64,000 nt of DNA. Origin: Bacteroidales bacterium (lineage in GTDB: Bacteria > Bacteroidota > Bacteroidia > Bacteroidales > VadinHA17). The notes beneath the pieces are model-generated. The model worked only from the letters and a program-made list of their open reading frames with translations. It was not told the DNA's origin and made no database searches. The first letter of the stretch is position 1; each line of letters opens with the position of its first letter. The stretch covers positions 124,001 through 188,000 of the forward strand of contig JADKBK010000007.1 in the NCBI GenBank assembly GCA_016715075.1, written 5' to 3'. The translations under genes were made by a program, and so were the position numbers. Of this stretch, positions 8,488 through 17,883 are shown piece after piece.

Positions 8488-10566
8488 TCATTTGGTATTG
8501 CCCCTTCCGGTAATAAGAAATTGTGTCAAAGCATCATTCTTTAGCTTTCCCCCGGTATTGCTATTGGTAAAAACAATAAATCCCATATTCAAATCAGTGA
8601 ACATCTTAAACTGGCATTGAAAATCTCCGTTATTCCCTCCGTGTTCAAAAACAAATCCGAAAGGAGTTTTTTCCAGCTTTATACCAAGACCATAATAGAT
8701 CTCAAGACCCTTATTTTTTTCCTCTTCATCCAAAGGAACTACACTTTGAATCCTGAACATCTCATCATAAGTTTCAGGTTTTAATCCTTTCCTGTTCATG
8801 AGTGCAAGAACATAAGAGGAAAATGCGAGAGCCTCCGTGTGAAGGCTCCAGGCCATACCCGGACTCTCTGGCAGTTCCGCCCTGGTTGGAAAATTCTCAT
8901 AGTGGCCATTAGCAACTACCTTTGCAAGGTAATTGCATTTCTCAAAATACATATTTGTCAGACCCAATGGTTTAATAACCTCCTCTTCGAGTACTATTCC
9001 AACAGGTTTTCCGGTTATTTTTTCGACTACCCTTTTCAGGTATTCAAACCCTTCTCCCGAATAACCATATCCTGTTCCCGGGGTGAACTTAAGATCCAGC
9101 TTACCATCAGCGTTCATATAGGCCCAGTTTGGTAAACCTGTCTGATGGCTCAGAACGTGTCTTGCAGTCATCAGCTTATACCTTTCATCATATGCTATTT
9201 CTTCAAAGGGAAGATATTGATAAAGAGGCTTATTGAGGTCAATGATCCCCTTCTCTGCGAGGCTGTTTACTGCAAAGGCAAAAACAGTTTTAGTTATGGA
9301 AGCTGCTTCAAATAATGTACTGCCATCTATGGGTTCTTTTGTGAAGGTGTTCTTAACACCATACGTTTTGTGATAAATAACCTGTCCACCCTTAATTATT
9401 GCAAGCGATACCCCTGGAATTTCATAATATTCCTGATACTGCTTAATAAAGTCATCGATTATAAAGGATTTGCTCTCATCAAAATCAAACAGTATACCTT
9501 TTTCAGGGAGCAGGTCAGGAGGTGCTACAGTGTATAACTTAAGAATTGGAGCCTTAACAACTGTGTTTGCACTCGCCTTAACAACAACTTTCGAATTATT
9601 CCTGTCAATTCTAAAGTAGTCGCTTTCATTAATATTAAAGCTCGATAATGGAGAAATCTCATAGCTGCCCTGAGGTAGATCAACAGAGTATTTTCCTGTT
9701 GAATCCACGGGTGTCAGTACCCAGAGGCCAGGATTACTTACGGAGGTTATTCTTATCCTCGATGGAAAGCCACTGATAGCCGGATTCGCCCACTGTATTG
9801 ATCCTGAAACATTCCCAGCAGTTTCTCCCGATTTCATTAATATCAGATATCCCAGCTTACCAGGGGTATTTTCTTTCTCCTCCTGATCGCACCAGGAAAT
9901 TTGAGTATATGATTTACTATTATCAGCGGAATCCTTATCAGTAATTATATGATCTATGCCAAAAGATCTTCCGGCCCTGACCTGATCATTTAAAACTATC
10001 CTGTATTCATATATGCTTTCCGAACCGCTGTGCTTACAGGATATTGAAACATTATCCCAACTGGCATTAATTACATCGGGATCCCAGCTGTCTGCAGGGT
10101 TTGAAATACGTTTCCATATCTCATTGAACTGATATGAAACAACTCCTGATCCTGAAGGCAGATTTTTACTGTCAAGGTACAGAGAATAGGAATCCTGATT
10201 ATTACTGCCGGCATTTGCCGAAGTATCAATGATGTGGGAGTCGTCTGAAACCACTACAGCAAAATACAAAGCCTGCTCTACTGGATTATATCCTGTCATA
10301 AAATAACCCGAAATATCTGCATTGGTATCTGGTTTTTTCCAGAAGATATTGCCGATCCTGTATTTTACAGATTTCACTGGCCAGTCTGTATCATTACCAT
10401 CGATTGTAATATTAGTAACAGGATAGGCCAGTGCGACTGATGCCTCTACTGTTGAAGTCTTAGTTGTCTGGCTGAAACCTGAAAAGCACAGATAAAAAAG
10501 TAACACTCCGGAGATAGCAGTTTTGTGTATAAGGAACCTCCCGTTTTTATTTATCAAATTGCTCAT
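8488..10566 (-). CDS. secreted serine hydrolase, beta-lactamase (class C) fold with N-terminal CBM9-like domain
   Basis: This is a 692-residue exported protein (from the ATG at 10566; in-frame ATGs also at 10608 and 10683). The signal peptide is MSNLINKNGRFLIHK followed by a hydrophobic stretch ending CFSGFSQ. Residues about 45-240 resemble the DOMON/family 9 carbohydrate-binding-like domain often seen in Bacteroidota (IDGNDTDWP, AVVVSDDSHIID). A short beta domain follows, then a serine beta-lactamase-type domain from about 360. Its catalytic motifs are S423-x-x-K426 (SITK), Y502-S-G in place of YxN, and a late HGGNNGD in place of KTG. These enzymes are mostly esterases or D-amino acid peptidases rather than antibiotic-degrading, and the substrate is unknown. 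The gene is isolated, convergent with the synthetase to its left. Confidence 0.82.
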   Translation of the reverse strand: MSNLINKNGRFLIHKTAISGVLLFYLCFSGFSQTTKTSTVEASVALAYPVTNITIDGNDTDWPVKSVKYRIGNIFWKKPDTNADISGYFMTGYNPVEQALYFAVVVSDDSHIIDTSANAGSNNQDSYSLYLDSKNLPSGSGVVSYQFNEIWKRISNPADSWDPDVINASWDNVSISCKHSGSESIYEYRIVLNDQVRAGRSFGIDHIITDKDSADNSKSYTQISWCDQEEKENTPGKLGYLILMKSGETAGNVSGSIQWANPAISGFPSRIRITSVSNPGLWVLTPVDSTGKYSVDLPQGSYEISPLSSFNINESDYFRIDRNNSKVVVKASANTVVKAPILKLYTVAPPDLLPEKGILFDFDESKSFIIDDFIKQYQEYYEIPGVSLAIIKGGQVIYHKTYGVKNTFTKEPIDGSTLFEAASITKTVFAFAVNSLAEKGIIDLNKPLYQYLPFEEIAYDERYKLMTARHVLSHQTGLPNWAYMNADGKLDLKFTPGTGYGYSGEGFEYLKRVVEKITGKPVGIVLEEEVIKPLGLTNMYFEKCNYLAKVVANGHYENFPTRAELPESPGMAWSLHTEALAFSSYVLALMNRKGLKPETYDEMFRIQSVVPLDEEEKNKGLEIYYGLGIKLEKTPFGFVFEHGGNNGDFQCQFKMFTDLNMGFIVFTNSNTGGKLKNDALTQFLITGRGNTK

Positions 10567-10802
10567 TATGAATGAAGATAAAAGATCATAACCGGATAAA
10601 ATATTCATGGCTGTTAATATTAAGTCGCAATAAGTGTTATACGCAAAATCAAATGATCTTTGATAAAGAATACAGACAAACATATTACTTTGAACACAAA
10701 TCTATTAAGATAGGCGATACAAAAATTTTGTCAGAGTCATTATTTTACAATACTTTTTAGAATAACCGGACTCCGGGAAAAATCTAACTAGAACAAAACA
10801 AC

Positions 10803-10827
10803 AAAAGGGGGCAAGAACCCCCTTTTT
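10803..10827 (-). terminator. intrinsic terminator downstream of sod
   Basis: AAAAGGGGG (10803-10811) and CCCCCTTTT (10818-10826) form a stem of five G-C and four A-T pairs around the loop CAAGAA. In the minus direction the GC stem is followed by a run of T, so it terminates transcription from the superoxide dismutase gene 23 bases upstream. The symmetry would allow use from the other side as well. Confidence 0.8.
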
Positions 10828-10849
10828 CAATATATCTGCAAATACCACT

Positions 10850-11574
10850 CTATTTGAGTGAAGCGGAATATCTTTTATTAACTTCTTCCCAGTTAACTAC
10901 ATTCCAGAAAGCATCAATATAATCTGCTCTTTTGTTTTGATATTTAAGATAATATGCATGTTCCCATACGTCGAGTGTCAGAAGCGGAGTTCCCTTAACA
11001 GTAGAAATATCCATTAGCGGATTGTCCTGGTTAGGAGTACTTCCGATTGCGAGGTTTTTATCGCTATTCAGATACAACCATGCCCATCCGCTTCCAAAAC
11101 GGGTTTTGGCGGCAGTACCGAAAGCTTCTTTGAATTTATCAAATGAACCGAAGCTTTTTGTAAGTGCTGCAGTGAGGTCAGCGGAAGGTCCTGCTGATTT
11201 TGCTGCAAGGTTGTTCCAGAAGAAAATATGATTGTAGTATCCGCCGCCGTTATTTCTTACAGCGTCAGGCTGTTTGGAAACAGAGGCAAAAATCTCAGAT
11301 ACTGCCATCCCCTCCAGTGGTGTCCCTTTAATTGCATTTAAAAAGTTTGTAAAATATGCCCTGTGGTGCCTGTCATAGTGAATTTCCATAGTTTTGGCGT
11401 CAATATATGGTTCAAGCGCGTCATAAGCATAGGCAGAGCCGGAAATTCAAGAGCCGGAGCTCCTTCAATACCGGAAGTACTAACTGTAACCTGGTTGTTA
11501 CCAATGATTTTTGGACTGAAATATGCTGCAGCACTTGCCAGTCCAACTGATTTTACGAATGTTCTCCTTTCCAT
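10850..11574 (-). pseudogene. sod: exported Fe/Mn superoxide dismutase, frameshifted near the N-terminus
   Basis: Two overlapping frames together make one superoxide dismutase of about 241 residues. The first begins MERRTFVKSVGLASAAAYF (twin-arginine signal) and runs to FPALP. It then continues as unrelated sequence because one base is missing between 11432 and 11431. Restoring it gives YAYDALEPYIDAKTMEIHYDRHHRAY, the normal start of the enzyme. The rest is intact: GGGYYNHIFFWNNLA, GSGWAWL, STPNQDNPLM and the metal-binding LDVWEHAYYL. QDNPLM and GGG favour a Mn-type or cambialistic enzyme. The enzyme would act in the periplasm, detoxifying superoxide near the respiratory chain. Either the gene is recently inactivated or the base was lost in sequencing. 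Confidence 0.85.
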
Positions 11575-11745
11575 TGTCAATGTTTTTTTATCAATAACAT
11601 CTGACAGGGCTCTTTGTTCAGTTCCGGAGGGTTAAATTAACCTTTTCACTATGTTTTTTGACACATTTAAAGCCATTTACAAAATATTTCATACTTTTAT
11701 AGATGATATTTTTATATACAACAATTTTATAATTAGTATTTGACA

Positions 11746-12099
11746 ATGAACAAACCTAAATTATCTGCCGTATTAATTCTAATTGTTTATATTTTGATTG
11801 CAGTTTCATGCAGCGGGAACAGTAAAAACTCAGTTCAGACTGAGCAAAACAAGGAAGTATCGGTTTTAGAAGTTTCTATTGGCGGGATGTCTTGCACAGG
11901 CTGCGAGCAAACTATCCAGAACAATGTTGGCAAACTGGAGGGAATCAAGTCTGTGAAGGCTACCTATACAACCGGTATTGCAATGATTGAATACTATGAT
12001 GGGATTACCGATACAGCAGTGATTAAGGAGGCAATAAACGGTTCCGGTTATACAGTGAAAAAATTCATTATACAAGCAAAGCAAGGGGGCGAAAAATAA
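11746..12099 (+). CDS. lipoprotein with heavy-metal-associated (HMA) domain
   Basis: This is a 117-residue protein starting at the ATG at 11746 (an in-frame TTG lies six bases earlier). The N-terminus MNKPKLSAVLILIVYILIAVSC is a lipoprotein signal with the lipidated Cys next to SGNSKNS. Residues about 40-110 form a ferredoxin-like HMA domain with GMSCTGCEQTI, whose CxxC binds Cu(I) or a similar soft metal. HMA domains are usually cytoplasmic chaperones or parts of P-type ATPases. Here one is exported and membrane-anchored, shortly before the Sco and caa3 oxidase genes. A role in copper capture for the oxidase is an inference from this position. Mercury-binding MerP-like proteins are the nearest periplasmic parallel. 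Confidence 0.75.
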   Translation: MNKPKLSAVLILIVYILIAVSCSGNSKNSVQTEQNKEVSVLEVSIGGMSCTGCEQTIQNNVGKLEGIKSVKATYTTGIAMIEYYDGITDTAVIKEAINGSGYTVKKFIIQAKQGGEK

Positions 12100-12133
12100 A
12101 ATTCTTCATTATTGTTTTAAATTGATATCTGAA

Positions 12134-12502
12134 ATGAAAAAGATTACATCGATAGGGAGAATTCTTTTCGCACTTCCATTTGCACTTTTTGGGATCAATC
12201 ATTTCCTGCAGAGAGAATACTACCTTGGGATGCTTACCTCGTTTATCCCTTTGGGGGCTTATACTATTATTCTTACAGGAATAATGCTAATAGTTGCAAG
12301 CATTAGCATTATGACCAGGAAGTTTGTGAAATTTTCGACAATATTGCTGGCAATCCTGCTCTTTACTTTTATAATAACAATTCATATTCCTCATCTCTTC
12401 TCTGATTCTGATAAAACAGTTACGATTATAGCTCTTTTAAAAGATATTTCACTGATGGGAGGATCATTAATGATTGCTGGCATTTATGCTGAGGAAGGAT
12501 AA
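12134..12502 (+). CDS. small DoxX-like integral membrane protein
   Basis: This is a 122-residue protein with four predicted membrane segments (about 8-26, 38-57, 66-86 and 98-118), beginning MKKITSIGRILFALPFALFGINHFL. The opening GRILFALPFALFGINHF is characteristic of the DoxX/DoxD-like family. Such proteins are found beside oxidases and redox genes, but their biochemical function is not settled. The ATG at 12134 is preferred to the TTG at 12122. It lies between the HMA lipoprotein and the Sco gene and probably belongs to the same transcription unit. Confidence 0.65.
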   Translation: MKKITSIGRILFALPFALFGINHFLQREYYLGMLTSFIPLGAYTIILTGIMLIVASISIMTRKFVKFSTILLAILLFTFIITIHIPHLFSDSDKTVTIIALLKDISLMGGSLMIAGIYAEEG

Positions 12503-12612
12503 CAAAAAATTGTATAACCAATAAAATCTCTTCAACTTCAGAAATACAGGTGATTTTTAATTTCCGAATGAAAAAATTTTATCTTTATGGCCATATATTT
12601 TTACACTTTATA

Positions 12613-13404
12613 ATGATCCGGTATAAACTTCTTCTAATATTTTTTGTGTGTCTGAAAAGTTATAATGCTTTTACTCAGACATCTCTGTTTGAAAAGCAAA
12701 TGCAGATTGGCTTTGTTGAAAAGCAGGGCCAGTATGCTGATCTCACGGCCAAGCTTGTTAATGAGAATGGAGATACAGTTCTTTTAAAGGATGTAATAAC
12801 CAGACCCACTATTTTGAATCTGGTTTATTTCAGATGTCCGGGGACATGCAGTCCGCTTATGTGGGGAATTTCTAAATTCATAGACCAGGTGGATCTTCAG
12901 TTGGGTAAAGACTATGATGTCATTACAATCAGCTTTGATCCTACAGAGAGGATTGATCTGGGCATTAAAAAGAAGACCAGTTATATAAGTACCATGAAGA
13001 AGAAGGAGGCCGCTGCCAGCTGGCTTTTCTTTGTTGCCGACAGTACGAACATTGCAAAAATTACAAATTCCGTTGGTTTCAATTATCAGTTTGTAAACGA
13101 TCAATATGTTCATCCTACCGGACTTATAGCTTTAGCACCTGATGGAAAGATTGTCAGGTATCTTCGCGGAATAGATTTTCTTCCGTTTGATATCAAAATA
13201 ACAATGGTTGAAGCCGGTGAAGGCAAAGTAGGCCCGAGCATCAATCGTCTGCTCGCCGTTTGTTATTCATATGATGAGAAAGGCAATCAGTTTGTCTTCA
13301 ATGTTACAAGAGTATCAGCAATTGTTATATCGTTCATCGGATTATTAGTATTTCTGTCATTGGCCCTGTCACAGATTAAACATAAAAGGAAGGTTAATAA
13401 ATGA
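12613..13404 (+). CDS. sco: SCO1/SenC/PrrC-family copper chaperone
   Basis: Sco proteins deliver copper to the CuA centre of cytochrome oxidase subunit II or reduce its cysteines. This one has a thioredoxin-like fold with the metal-binding CPGTC (CxxxC) in YFRCPGTCSPLMW and the distal His in YVHPTGL. A signal peptide begins at MIRYKLLLIFFVCL and a single membrane helix closes the protein (SAIVISFIGLLVFLSLALS). The ATG at 12613 (263 residues) is favoured because it gives a clean signal; ATG 12568 and GTG 12550 lie upstream in frame. Its last four bases overlap the subunit I start (ATGA), so translation is coupled to the oxidase it serves. Confidence 0.88.
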   Translation: MIRYKLLLIFFVCLKSYNAFTQTSLFEKQMQIGFVEKQGQYADLTAKLVNENGDTVLLKDVITRPTILNLVYFRCPGTCSPLMWGISKFIDQVDLQLGKDYDVITISFDPTERIDLGIKKKTSYISTMKKKEAAASWLFFVADSTNIAKITNSVGFNYQFVNDQYVHPTGLIALAPDGKIVRYLRGIDFLPFDIKITMVEAGEGKVGPSINRLLAVCYSYDEKGNQFVFNVTRVSAIVISFIGLLVFLSLALSQIKHKRKVNK

Positions 13405-15007
13405 GCACTGAGAGAACCATTGAGGAACCCAGCTATCTTGAATATAAAGGAAAATACAAAGGATTATTTTCCTGGATCTTCTCAACTGATCACAAAAGGA
13501 TAGCTTTATTATATCTGTTTTCTATTCTTCTGTTTTTTGTTGTTGGAGCCACCCTGGGTGTATTAATGAAATTTGAGCTTATTGCCCCGGGCAAGACCAT
13601 AATGGATGCTCAGGCCTATAATGCATTCTTTACCCTGCATGGAATTGTAATGATTTTTGCTGTAGTCATACCAGGCTTGCCGGCTGTCTTTGGTAATTTC
13701 CTGCTGCCAATTATGATCGGAGCGAAGGATGTTTCATTTCCAAAGCTTAATCTGATGTCGTGGTACCTTTATGTAATTGGTGTCAGCCTGGTTTTGGTAT
13801 CCCAGTTTGCAGGACAGGAACCGCCTGATACTGGGTGGACATTTTATGCTCCGTACAGCTTCAGAACTGCTGGTAATATGTTGCCTGCGGTATTTGGTGC
13901 CTTTGTCCTGGGATTTTCCTCCATCCTTACAGGATTGAATTTTTTAGTTACAATACACAGGATGCGTGCTCCGGGGATGACCTGGCTAAAAATGCCTTTG
14001 TTCCCATGGACACTCTATGCTACCGGTTGGGTTCAGCTGTTAGCCACACCAATTGTTGGTATCACATTGCTCATGGTTGTTGCTGAAAGGACACTGCACA
14101 TAGGTTTTTTCGATCCTACTCTTGGCGGTGATCCTATCCTCTATCAGCACCTTTTCTGGACTTACAGTCACCCGGCAGTATATATAATGATCTTACCCGC
14201 CATGGGTGCAATTTCTGAAATAATATCAACTTTTTCTCACAAAACAATTTTCGGATATAATTTCATGGTGGCTTCAACCCTGGCCATTGCCTTCGTTGGT
14301 TATTTCGTCTGGGGACACCATATGTTCACTTCCGGAATGAGTGGCACAGCATTGTATACATTTTCGCTTCTTACATTTCTGGTAGCCATCCCGAGTGCTA
14401 TTAAGGTCTTTAACTGGATCTCCACAATGCACAAAGGTTCGATAGATCTTCAAACTCCCTTTTTCTGGTCGATGGCTTTTGTCTTTTTATTCATGATAGG
14501 CGGATTTTCAGGGCTTATTCTTGGTTCCTTGCAGCTAATGTGCATTTACATAACACACATTTTGTCGTTTCTCATTTCCATTTCATTGTATTCGGAGGAA
14601 CAGGATTCGCCTTTTTTGGAGCAATGCATTACTGGTATCCGAAGATTACCGGAAAAATGTACGATACGAGATGGGCCAATATTGGCTTAGTCCTCTTTTT
14701 TGTAGGTTTTGTTACTCTTTATGGGCCAATGTTTCTTTTAGGCATTAAGGGAATGCCCAGGAGGTATTTTGACTATGACGAAGTCTTCCATGCAGGAAAT
14801 ATTGTATCATCAATGGGGGCGTTTGTACTCTATGCCGGTTTGGCCATTATAATAATTAATTTATTCGCATCATTAAAAAGCGGTTCAAAAGCCCCTGCTG
14901 ATCCATGGGGCGGAAAGACCCTGGAATGGACAATCCCCTCCCCTCCAACTATAGAAAATTTTGAAGAAACTCCTGTAATTACCAAAGGACCTTACGACTA
15001 TAACTAA
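13401..15007 (+). pseudogene. coxA: cytochrome c oxidase subunit I (A2-type, caa3), frameshifted
   Basis: This is the catalytic subunit of a heme-copper oxidase, about 535 residues when joined. The N-terminal two thirds contain TLHGIVMIFAVV, the CuB/Tyr motif YSHPAVYIMILP and WGHHMF. YSHPxVY, without the Glu of E286 enzymes, marks an A2-type (caa3) oxidase. One base is missing around 14537-14540: the sequence reads LQLMCIYITHI in the first frame but NVHLHNTHFVVSHFHFIVFGG with one base added. That second stretch holds the heme-ligand histidines of helix X. The second frame then runs intact to its stop at 15007. The gene overlaps Sco and precedes subunits III, IV and II, all plus-strand and tightly spaced. 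Confidence 0.92.
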
Positions 15008-15009
15008 GT

Positions 15010-15612
15010 ATGACAACTGAAATACATCGGGACGATCTGGCATCTAAAACGGGAATGTGGCTATTTCTGTTTACAGAAATGCTGTTATTCGGCGGACTAT
15101 TTATTGTATATTCCGTATACCGCTTCAGGAATACTGCAGCCTTTCACCTTGCAGCCGAAGAACTAAGTGTATTTGTAGGAACACTCAATACTATTCTTCT
15201 GTTAATCAGCAGCGCCACAATTGCCATGTCGATTACAGCCATCCAGAAACATAACAAGAAACTGACACTTATTCTTCTTGGTATTACCGTCATCCTCGGG
15301 ATTGCTTTTCTTGTAAATAAATATTTTGAGTGGGGACATCATATCAGGGAACACATATATCCGGGTTCACCAGTGCTTGCCCTGCGCGGTCAGGGGGATG
15401 TTCTGTTTTACGGATTATACTTTTTTATGACAGGACTTCATGCCCTGCATATAATTATCGGATTGATCTTTATTTGTGTTATCGGACAATTAATAATCAA
15501 GGACAAAATCAGTCATGACAATTTTGTATTACTTGAAAACAGCGGATTATACTGGCACCTGGTTGACCTTATCTGGATTTTCCTCTTTCCACTGTTTTAT
15601 CTAATTACATAA
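15010..15612 (+). CDS. coxC: cytochrome c oxidase subunit III
   Basis: This is a 200-residue membrane protein with about five helices. The N-terminus SKTGMWLFLFTEMLLFGGLF and the later FFMTGLHALHIIIGL and YWHLVDLIWIFLFPLFYL are the conserved subunit III signatures. The subunit stabilises proton uptake in subunit I. It lacks the first two helices of mitochondrial-type subunit III, typical of caa3 relatives. The ATG is two bases after the subunit I stop. Confidence 0.93.
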   Translation: MTTEIHRDDLASKTGMWLFLFTEMLLFGGLFIVYSVYRFRNTAAFHLAAEELSVFVGTLNTILLLISSATIAMSITAIQKHNKKLTLILLGITVILGIAFLVNKYFEWGHHIREHIYPGSPVLALRGQGDVLFYGLYFFMTGLHALHIIIGLIFICVIGQLIIKDKISHDNFVLLENSGLYWHLVDLIWIFLFPLFYLIT

Positions 15613-15625
15613 TTATCTGTAAGCT

Positions 15626-15910
15626 ATGGAGAATGAAAAAAATCATATAGTTCCTTATAGTACATTTTTATATGTGCTGGCAATATTAATAGTCTTAACG
15701 CTTGTTTCAGTGACTCTTACACAAATTTCTCTGGGTGCACTGACAGTTGCCGCTGCACTATTCATCGCAGCAATTAAATCCTCATTCGTTCTTAGCATAT
15801 TTATGCACCTTAAGTTTGAGAGTAAAATGCTAGTCTTGATGGTTATAGCTGTAATACTTATCATTTGCATAGTAATATTTATTACCCTTCTGGACTACCT
15901 ATATAGATAA
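15626..15910 (+). CDS. coxD: cytochrome c oxidase subunit IV (caa3-type, COX4 pro)
   Basis: This is a 94-residue membrane protein with three predicted helices (about 12-32, 36-58 and 66-92). It contains SSFVLSIFMHLKFESKM, the signature of the small prokaryotic subunit IV of caa3 oxidases. Its position between subunits III and II, 13 bases after the former and five before the latter, supports the call. The role is structural. Confidence 0.85.
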   Translation: MENEKNHIVPYSTFLYVLAILIVLTLVSVTLTQISLGALTVAAALFIAAIKSSFVLSIFMHLKFESKMLVLMVIAVILIICIVIFITLLDYLYR

Positions 15911-15915
15911 TCAAT

Positions 15916-16869
15916 ATGTATTCAACCACTGCTACTGATGCTTCGAATTTTGTAAATACTTACAATCTTGCATTTTACAGTATTGCCATTATTTCAGTGA
16001 TCCTTCTTATCGGACTCACGGTGACTATGCTTTATTTTGTCTTCAGATATAACAAAAAAAAGAATAAAACAGCTACACAAAATGAAGGCAATACCTTGCT
16101 GGAAATTATCTGGACTACAACTCCTATCATCCTGGTGCTTGTAATGTTCTATTTTGGCTGGGCAGGATGGAAACCGATGACAAAGGCTCCAAAGGAAGCT
16201 ATCAACATAACCAGTGTTGCCAGGATGTGGAGCTTCTCTTTCATATATGAAAATGGCAAGCAAAGTCCCGATCTCATCATCCCTGTTAATACCCCTGTTA
16301 AATTAAAACTGGAATCACTGGATGTTATACACAGTCTTTTTATTCCTGCATTCAGAGTGAAATCCGATATGATCCCGGGCAGGGAAAAAATGATGTGGTT
16401 TCTGCCTCAGGAGGTAGGGCAGTTTGATCTTTATTGTGCTGAGTATTGCGGTTTGCGACACTCTTATATGAACTCAAATGTAAAAGTCCTGTCACAGGCA
16501 GATTACAATAAATGGCTGGCTGACTCTGTACCTGTTGCCGCCGACGGTTCGGAAAAAGCGGTTCCCGGCTCTGAGGGATTCAAAATCATGATAAACCAGG
16601 GTTGTAATGCCTGCCATTCTTCTGATGGTTCAAAAATAGTTGGTCCAAGTTATCTGCACCTGTTCGGCGAAAAACAGATCGTTATTTCTGAGGGAAAAGA
16701 AATTGAGGTAACTGTTGATGAAAATTACATTAAGAAAGCTTTATACGAGCCAAATGCAGAGATCGTTAAAGGATACCCGAAGGATCTGATGCAGAGCTAC
16801 AAGGATATTCTTACCGATGAGGATATTGCAAAAATCATTGAATACCTGAAATCCCTTAATGAAAAATAA
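15916..16869 (+). CDS. coxB: cytochrome c oxidase subunit II with fused cytochrome c domain
   Basis: This 317-residue subunit receives electrons. Two N-terminal membrane helices (about 14-40 and 60-85) are followed by the cupredoxin domain. Its CuA ligands are complete: His139, Cys174, Glu176 (backbone), Cys178, His182 and Met185, in CAEYCGLRHSYM. A C-terminal cytochrome c domain carries heme-binding C230-N-A-C-H234, with a likely axial Met in DLMQSYKDIL. The fusion defines a caa3 oxidase able to take electrons directly from the Act complex. The gene lies last among the oxidase subunits and overlaps the start of the heme O synthase by 11 bases. No defect is seen in this gene. Confidence 0.95.
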   Translation: MYSTTATDASNFVNTYNLAFYSIAIISVILLIGLTVTMLYFVFRYNKKKNKTATQNEGNTLLEIIWTTTPIILVLVMFYFGWAGWKPMTKAPKEAINITSVARMWSFSFIYENGKQSPDLIIPVNTPVKLKLESLDVIHSLFIPAFRVKSDMIPGREKMMWFLPQEVGQFDLYCAEYCGLRHSYMNSNVKVLSQADYNKWLADSVPVAADGSEKAVPGSEGFKIMINQGCNACHSSDGSKIVGPSYLHLFGEKQIVISEGKEIEVTVDENYIKKALYEPNAEIVKGYPKDLMQSYKDILTDEDIAKIIEYLKSLNEK

Positions 16870-17735
16870 TTCAGGAAATAATCTGAAATATTACCTTGAA
16901 CTAAGTAAACTGAAAATTATGATACCGGTGAGTCTTACAGGATTCACCGGATATTTTATTTTTAACCCCTTCATAACATTTAACTTATTCCCTTGTAAGC
17001 ACAGGAATCCTTTTAATGGCAGTATCCGATTCCGTTCCTAACCAGATACAGGAAGCCGGGCTTGACATTAAAATGAACCGAACACATAAGCGGCCAATTC
17101 CGGCTAAGAATATAAGCATGTCAGGGGCAATATTATTCTTCCTGGCAAATCTGATTGCAGGTACTGTTCTTATTTATTCAGCAGGAGGCTTCAGAGCGGC
17201 TATAATTGGATTAATTACCCTGGTCTGGTACAATGGCATATATACCTGTTCAAAGCGCATCAGCGCCTTTGCAGTGGTCCCAGGCGCAGTCACTGGCGCC
17301 CTGCCTCCTCTTATAGGATGGGTGGCAGCCGGGGGAGGAATATGGGATAAACCTATTATATTTCTTGAATTTCTTTTCTTCATAGGCCAGATTCCTCATT
17401 TCTGGCTTCTTATATTGAAATATGGCGAGGAGTATAAGAATGCCGGTATCCCGAGCCTTACAGAAATACTCAGCAGGGCGCAGATCAACAGGCTTACTTT
17501 TACATGGGTTGTATCGTCAGTAATTGCAGCGCTGTTTTTATGCTTTTTTGAGATTATCAAGACAAGTTTTATCACAGGTATTCTTCTGATCGCATCATTT
17601 TACCTCATCTGGATCTTCTCTGACCTGTTAAAAAACGAGGTAAATGCTGGCAACTCCAGGAAATATTCGATACTCCTTGATTCATACTTCCTGCTTGTGC
17701 TTATTCTTTTGATATCTGACAGAATAATAACCTGA
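16859..17735 (+). pseudogene. ctaB: protoheme IX farnesyltransferase (heme O synthase), frameshifted
   Basis: CtaB attaches a farnesyl group to heme B, giving heme O, which becomes heme A for the oxidase. The first frame reads YYLELSKLKIMIPVSLTGFTGYF and the second, from about 16992, reads LVSTGILLMAVSDSVPNQIQ and on to EAGLDIKMNRTHKRPIPA, the Asp-rich prenyl-binding motif of the UbiA family. One surplus base lies among 16990-16992 (a CCC run). Without it the protein is about 291 residues, a normal length, with seven to nine membrane helices. It overlaps subunit II by 11 bases, as expected for a coupled assembly gene. A GTG or ATG restart in the second frame would lack the first helix. Confidence 0.88.
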
Positions 17736-17796
17736 CACCCTCCTCAATATCCACCCCTTGCTTATCTTGTCTTAAAAAGGACCGGAGATAGTAAAG

Positions 17797-17864
17797 AATG
17801 AAAGGGAGAAGGGGGGAAAGGAAAAGACAACTCTCCCCATCTCCCCTTCGCCCATTCATTTTTT
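17797..17864. terminator. bidirectional terminator between ctaB and actF
   Basis: AATGAAAGGGAGAAGGGG (from 17797) pairs with CCCCTTCGCCCATTCATT (to 17860) at 16 of 18 positions. The 18-base arms are separated by about 28 bases and followed by TTTTC on the plus strand. It lies exactly between the two convergent operons (17736-17883), the expected place for a shared terminator. Confidence 0.6.
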
Positions 17865-17883
17865 CAATAGGTTAATCGTTAAT

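Noticed and set aside
8488..10566. Antibiotic-resistance beta-lactamase
   Set aside because: The YxN and KTG boxes are altered and a carbohydrate-binding-like domain is present, so a hydrolase of other esters or peptides is more likely.
14540..15007. Stand-alone small oxidase-like protein
   Set aside because: It is the C-terminal third of subunit I, brought out by a frameshift, not a separate gene.
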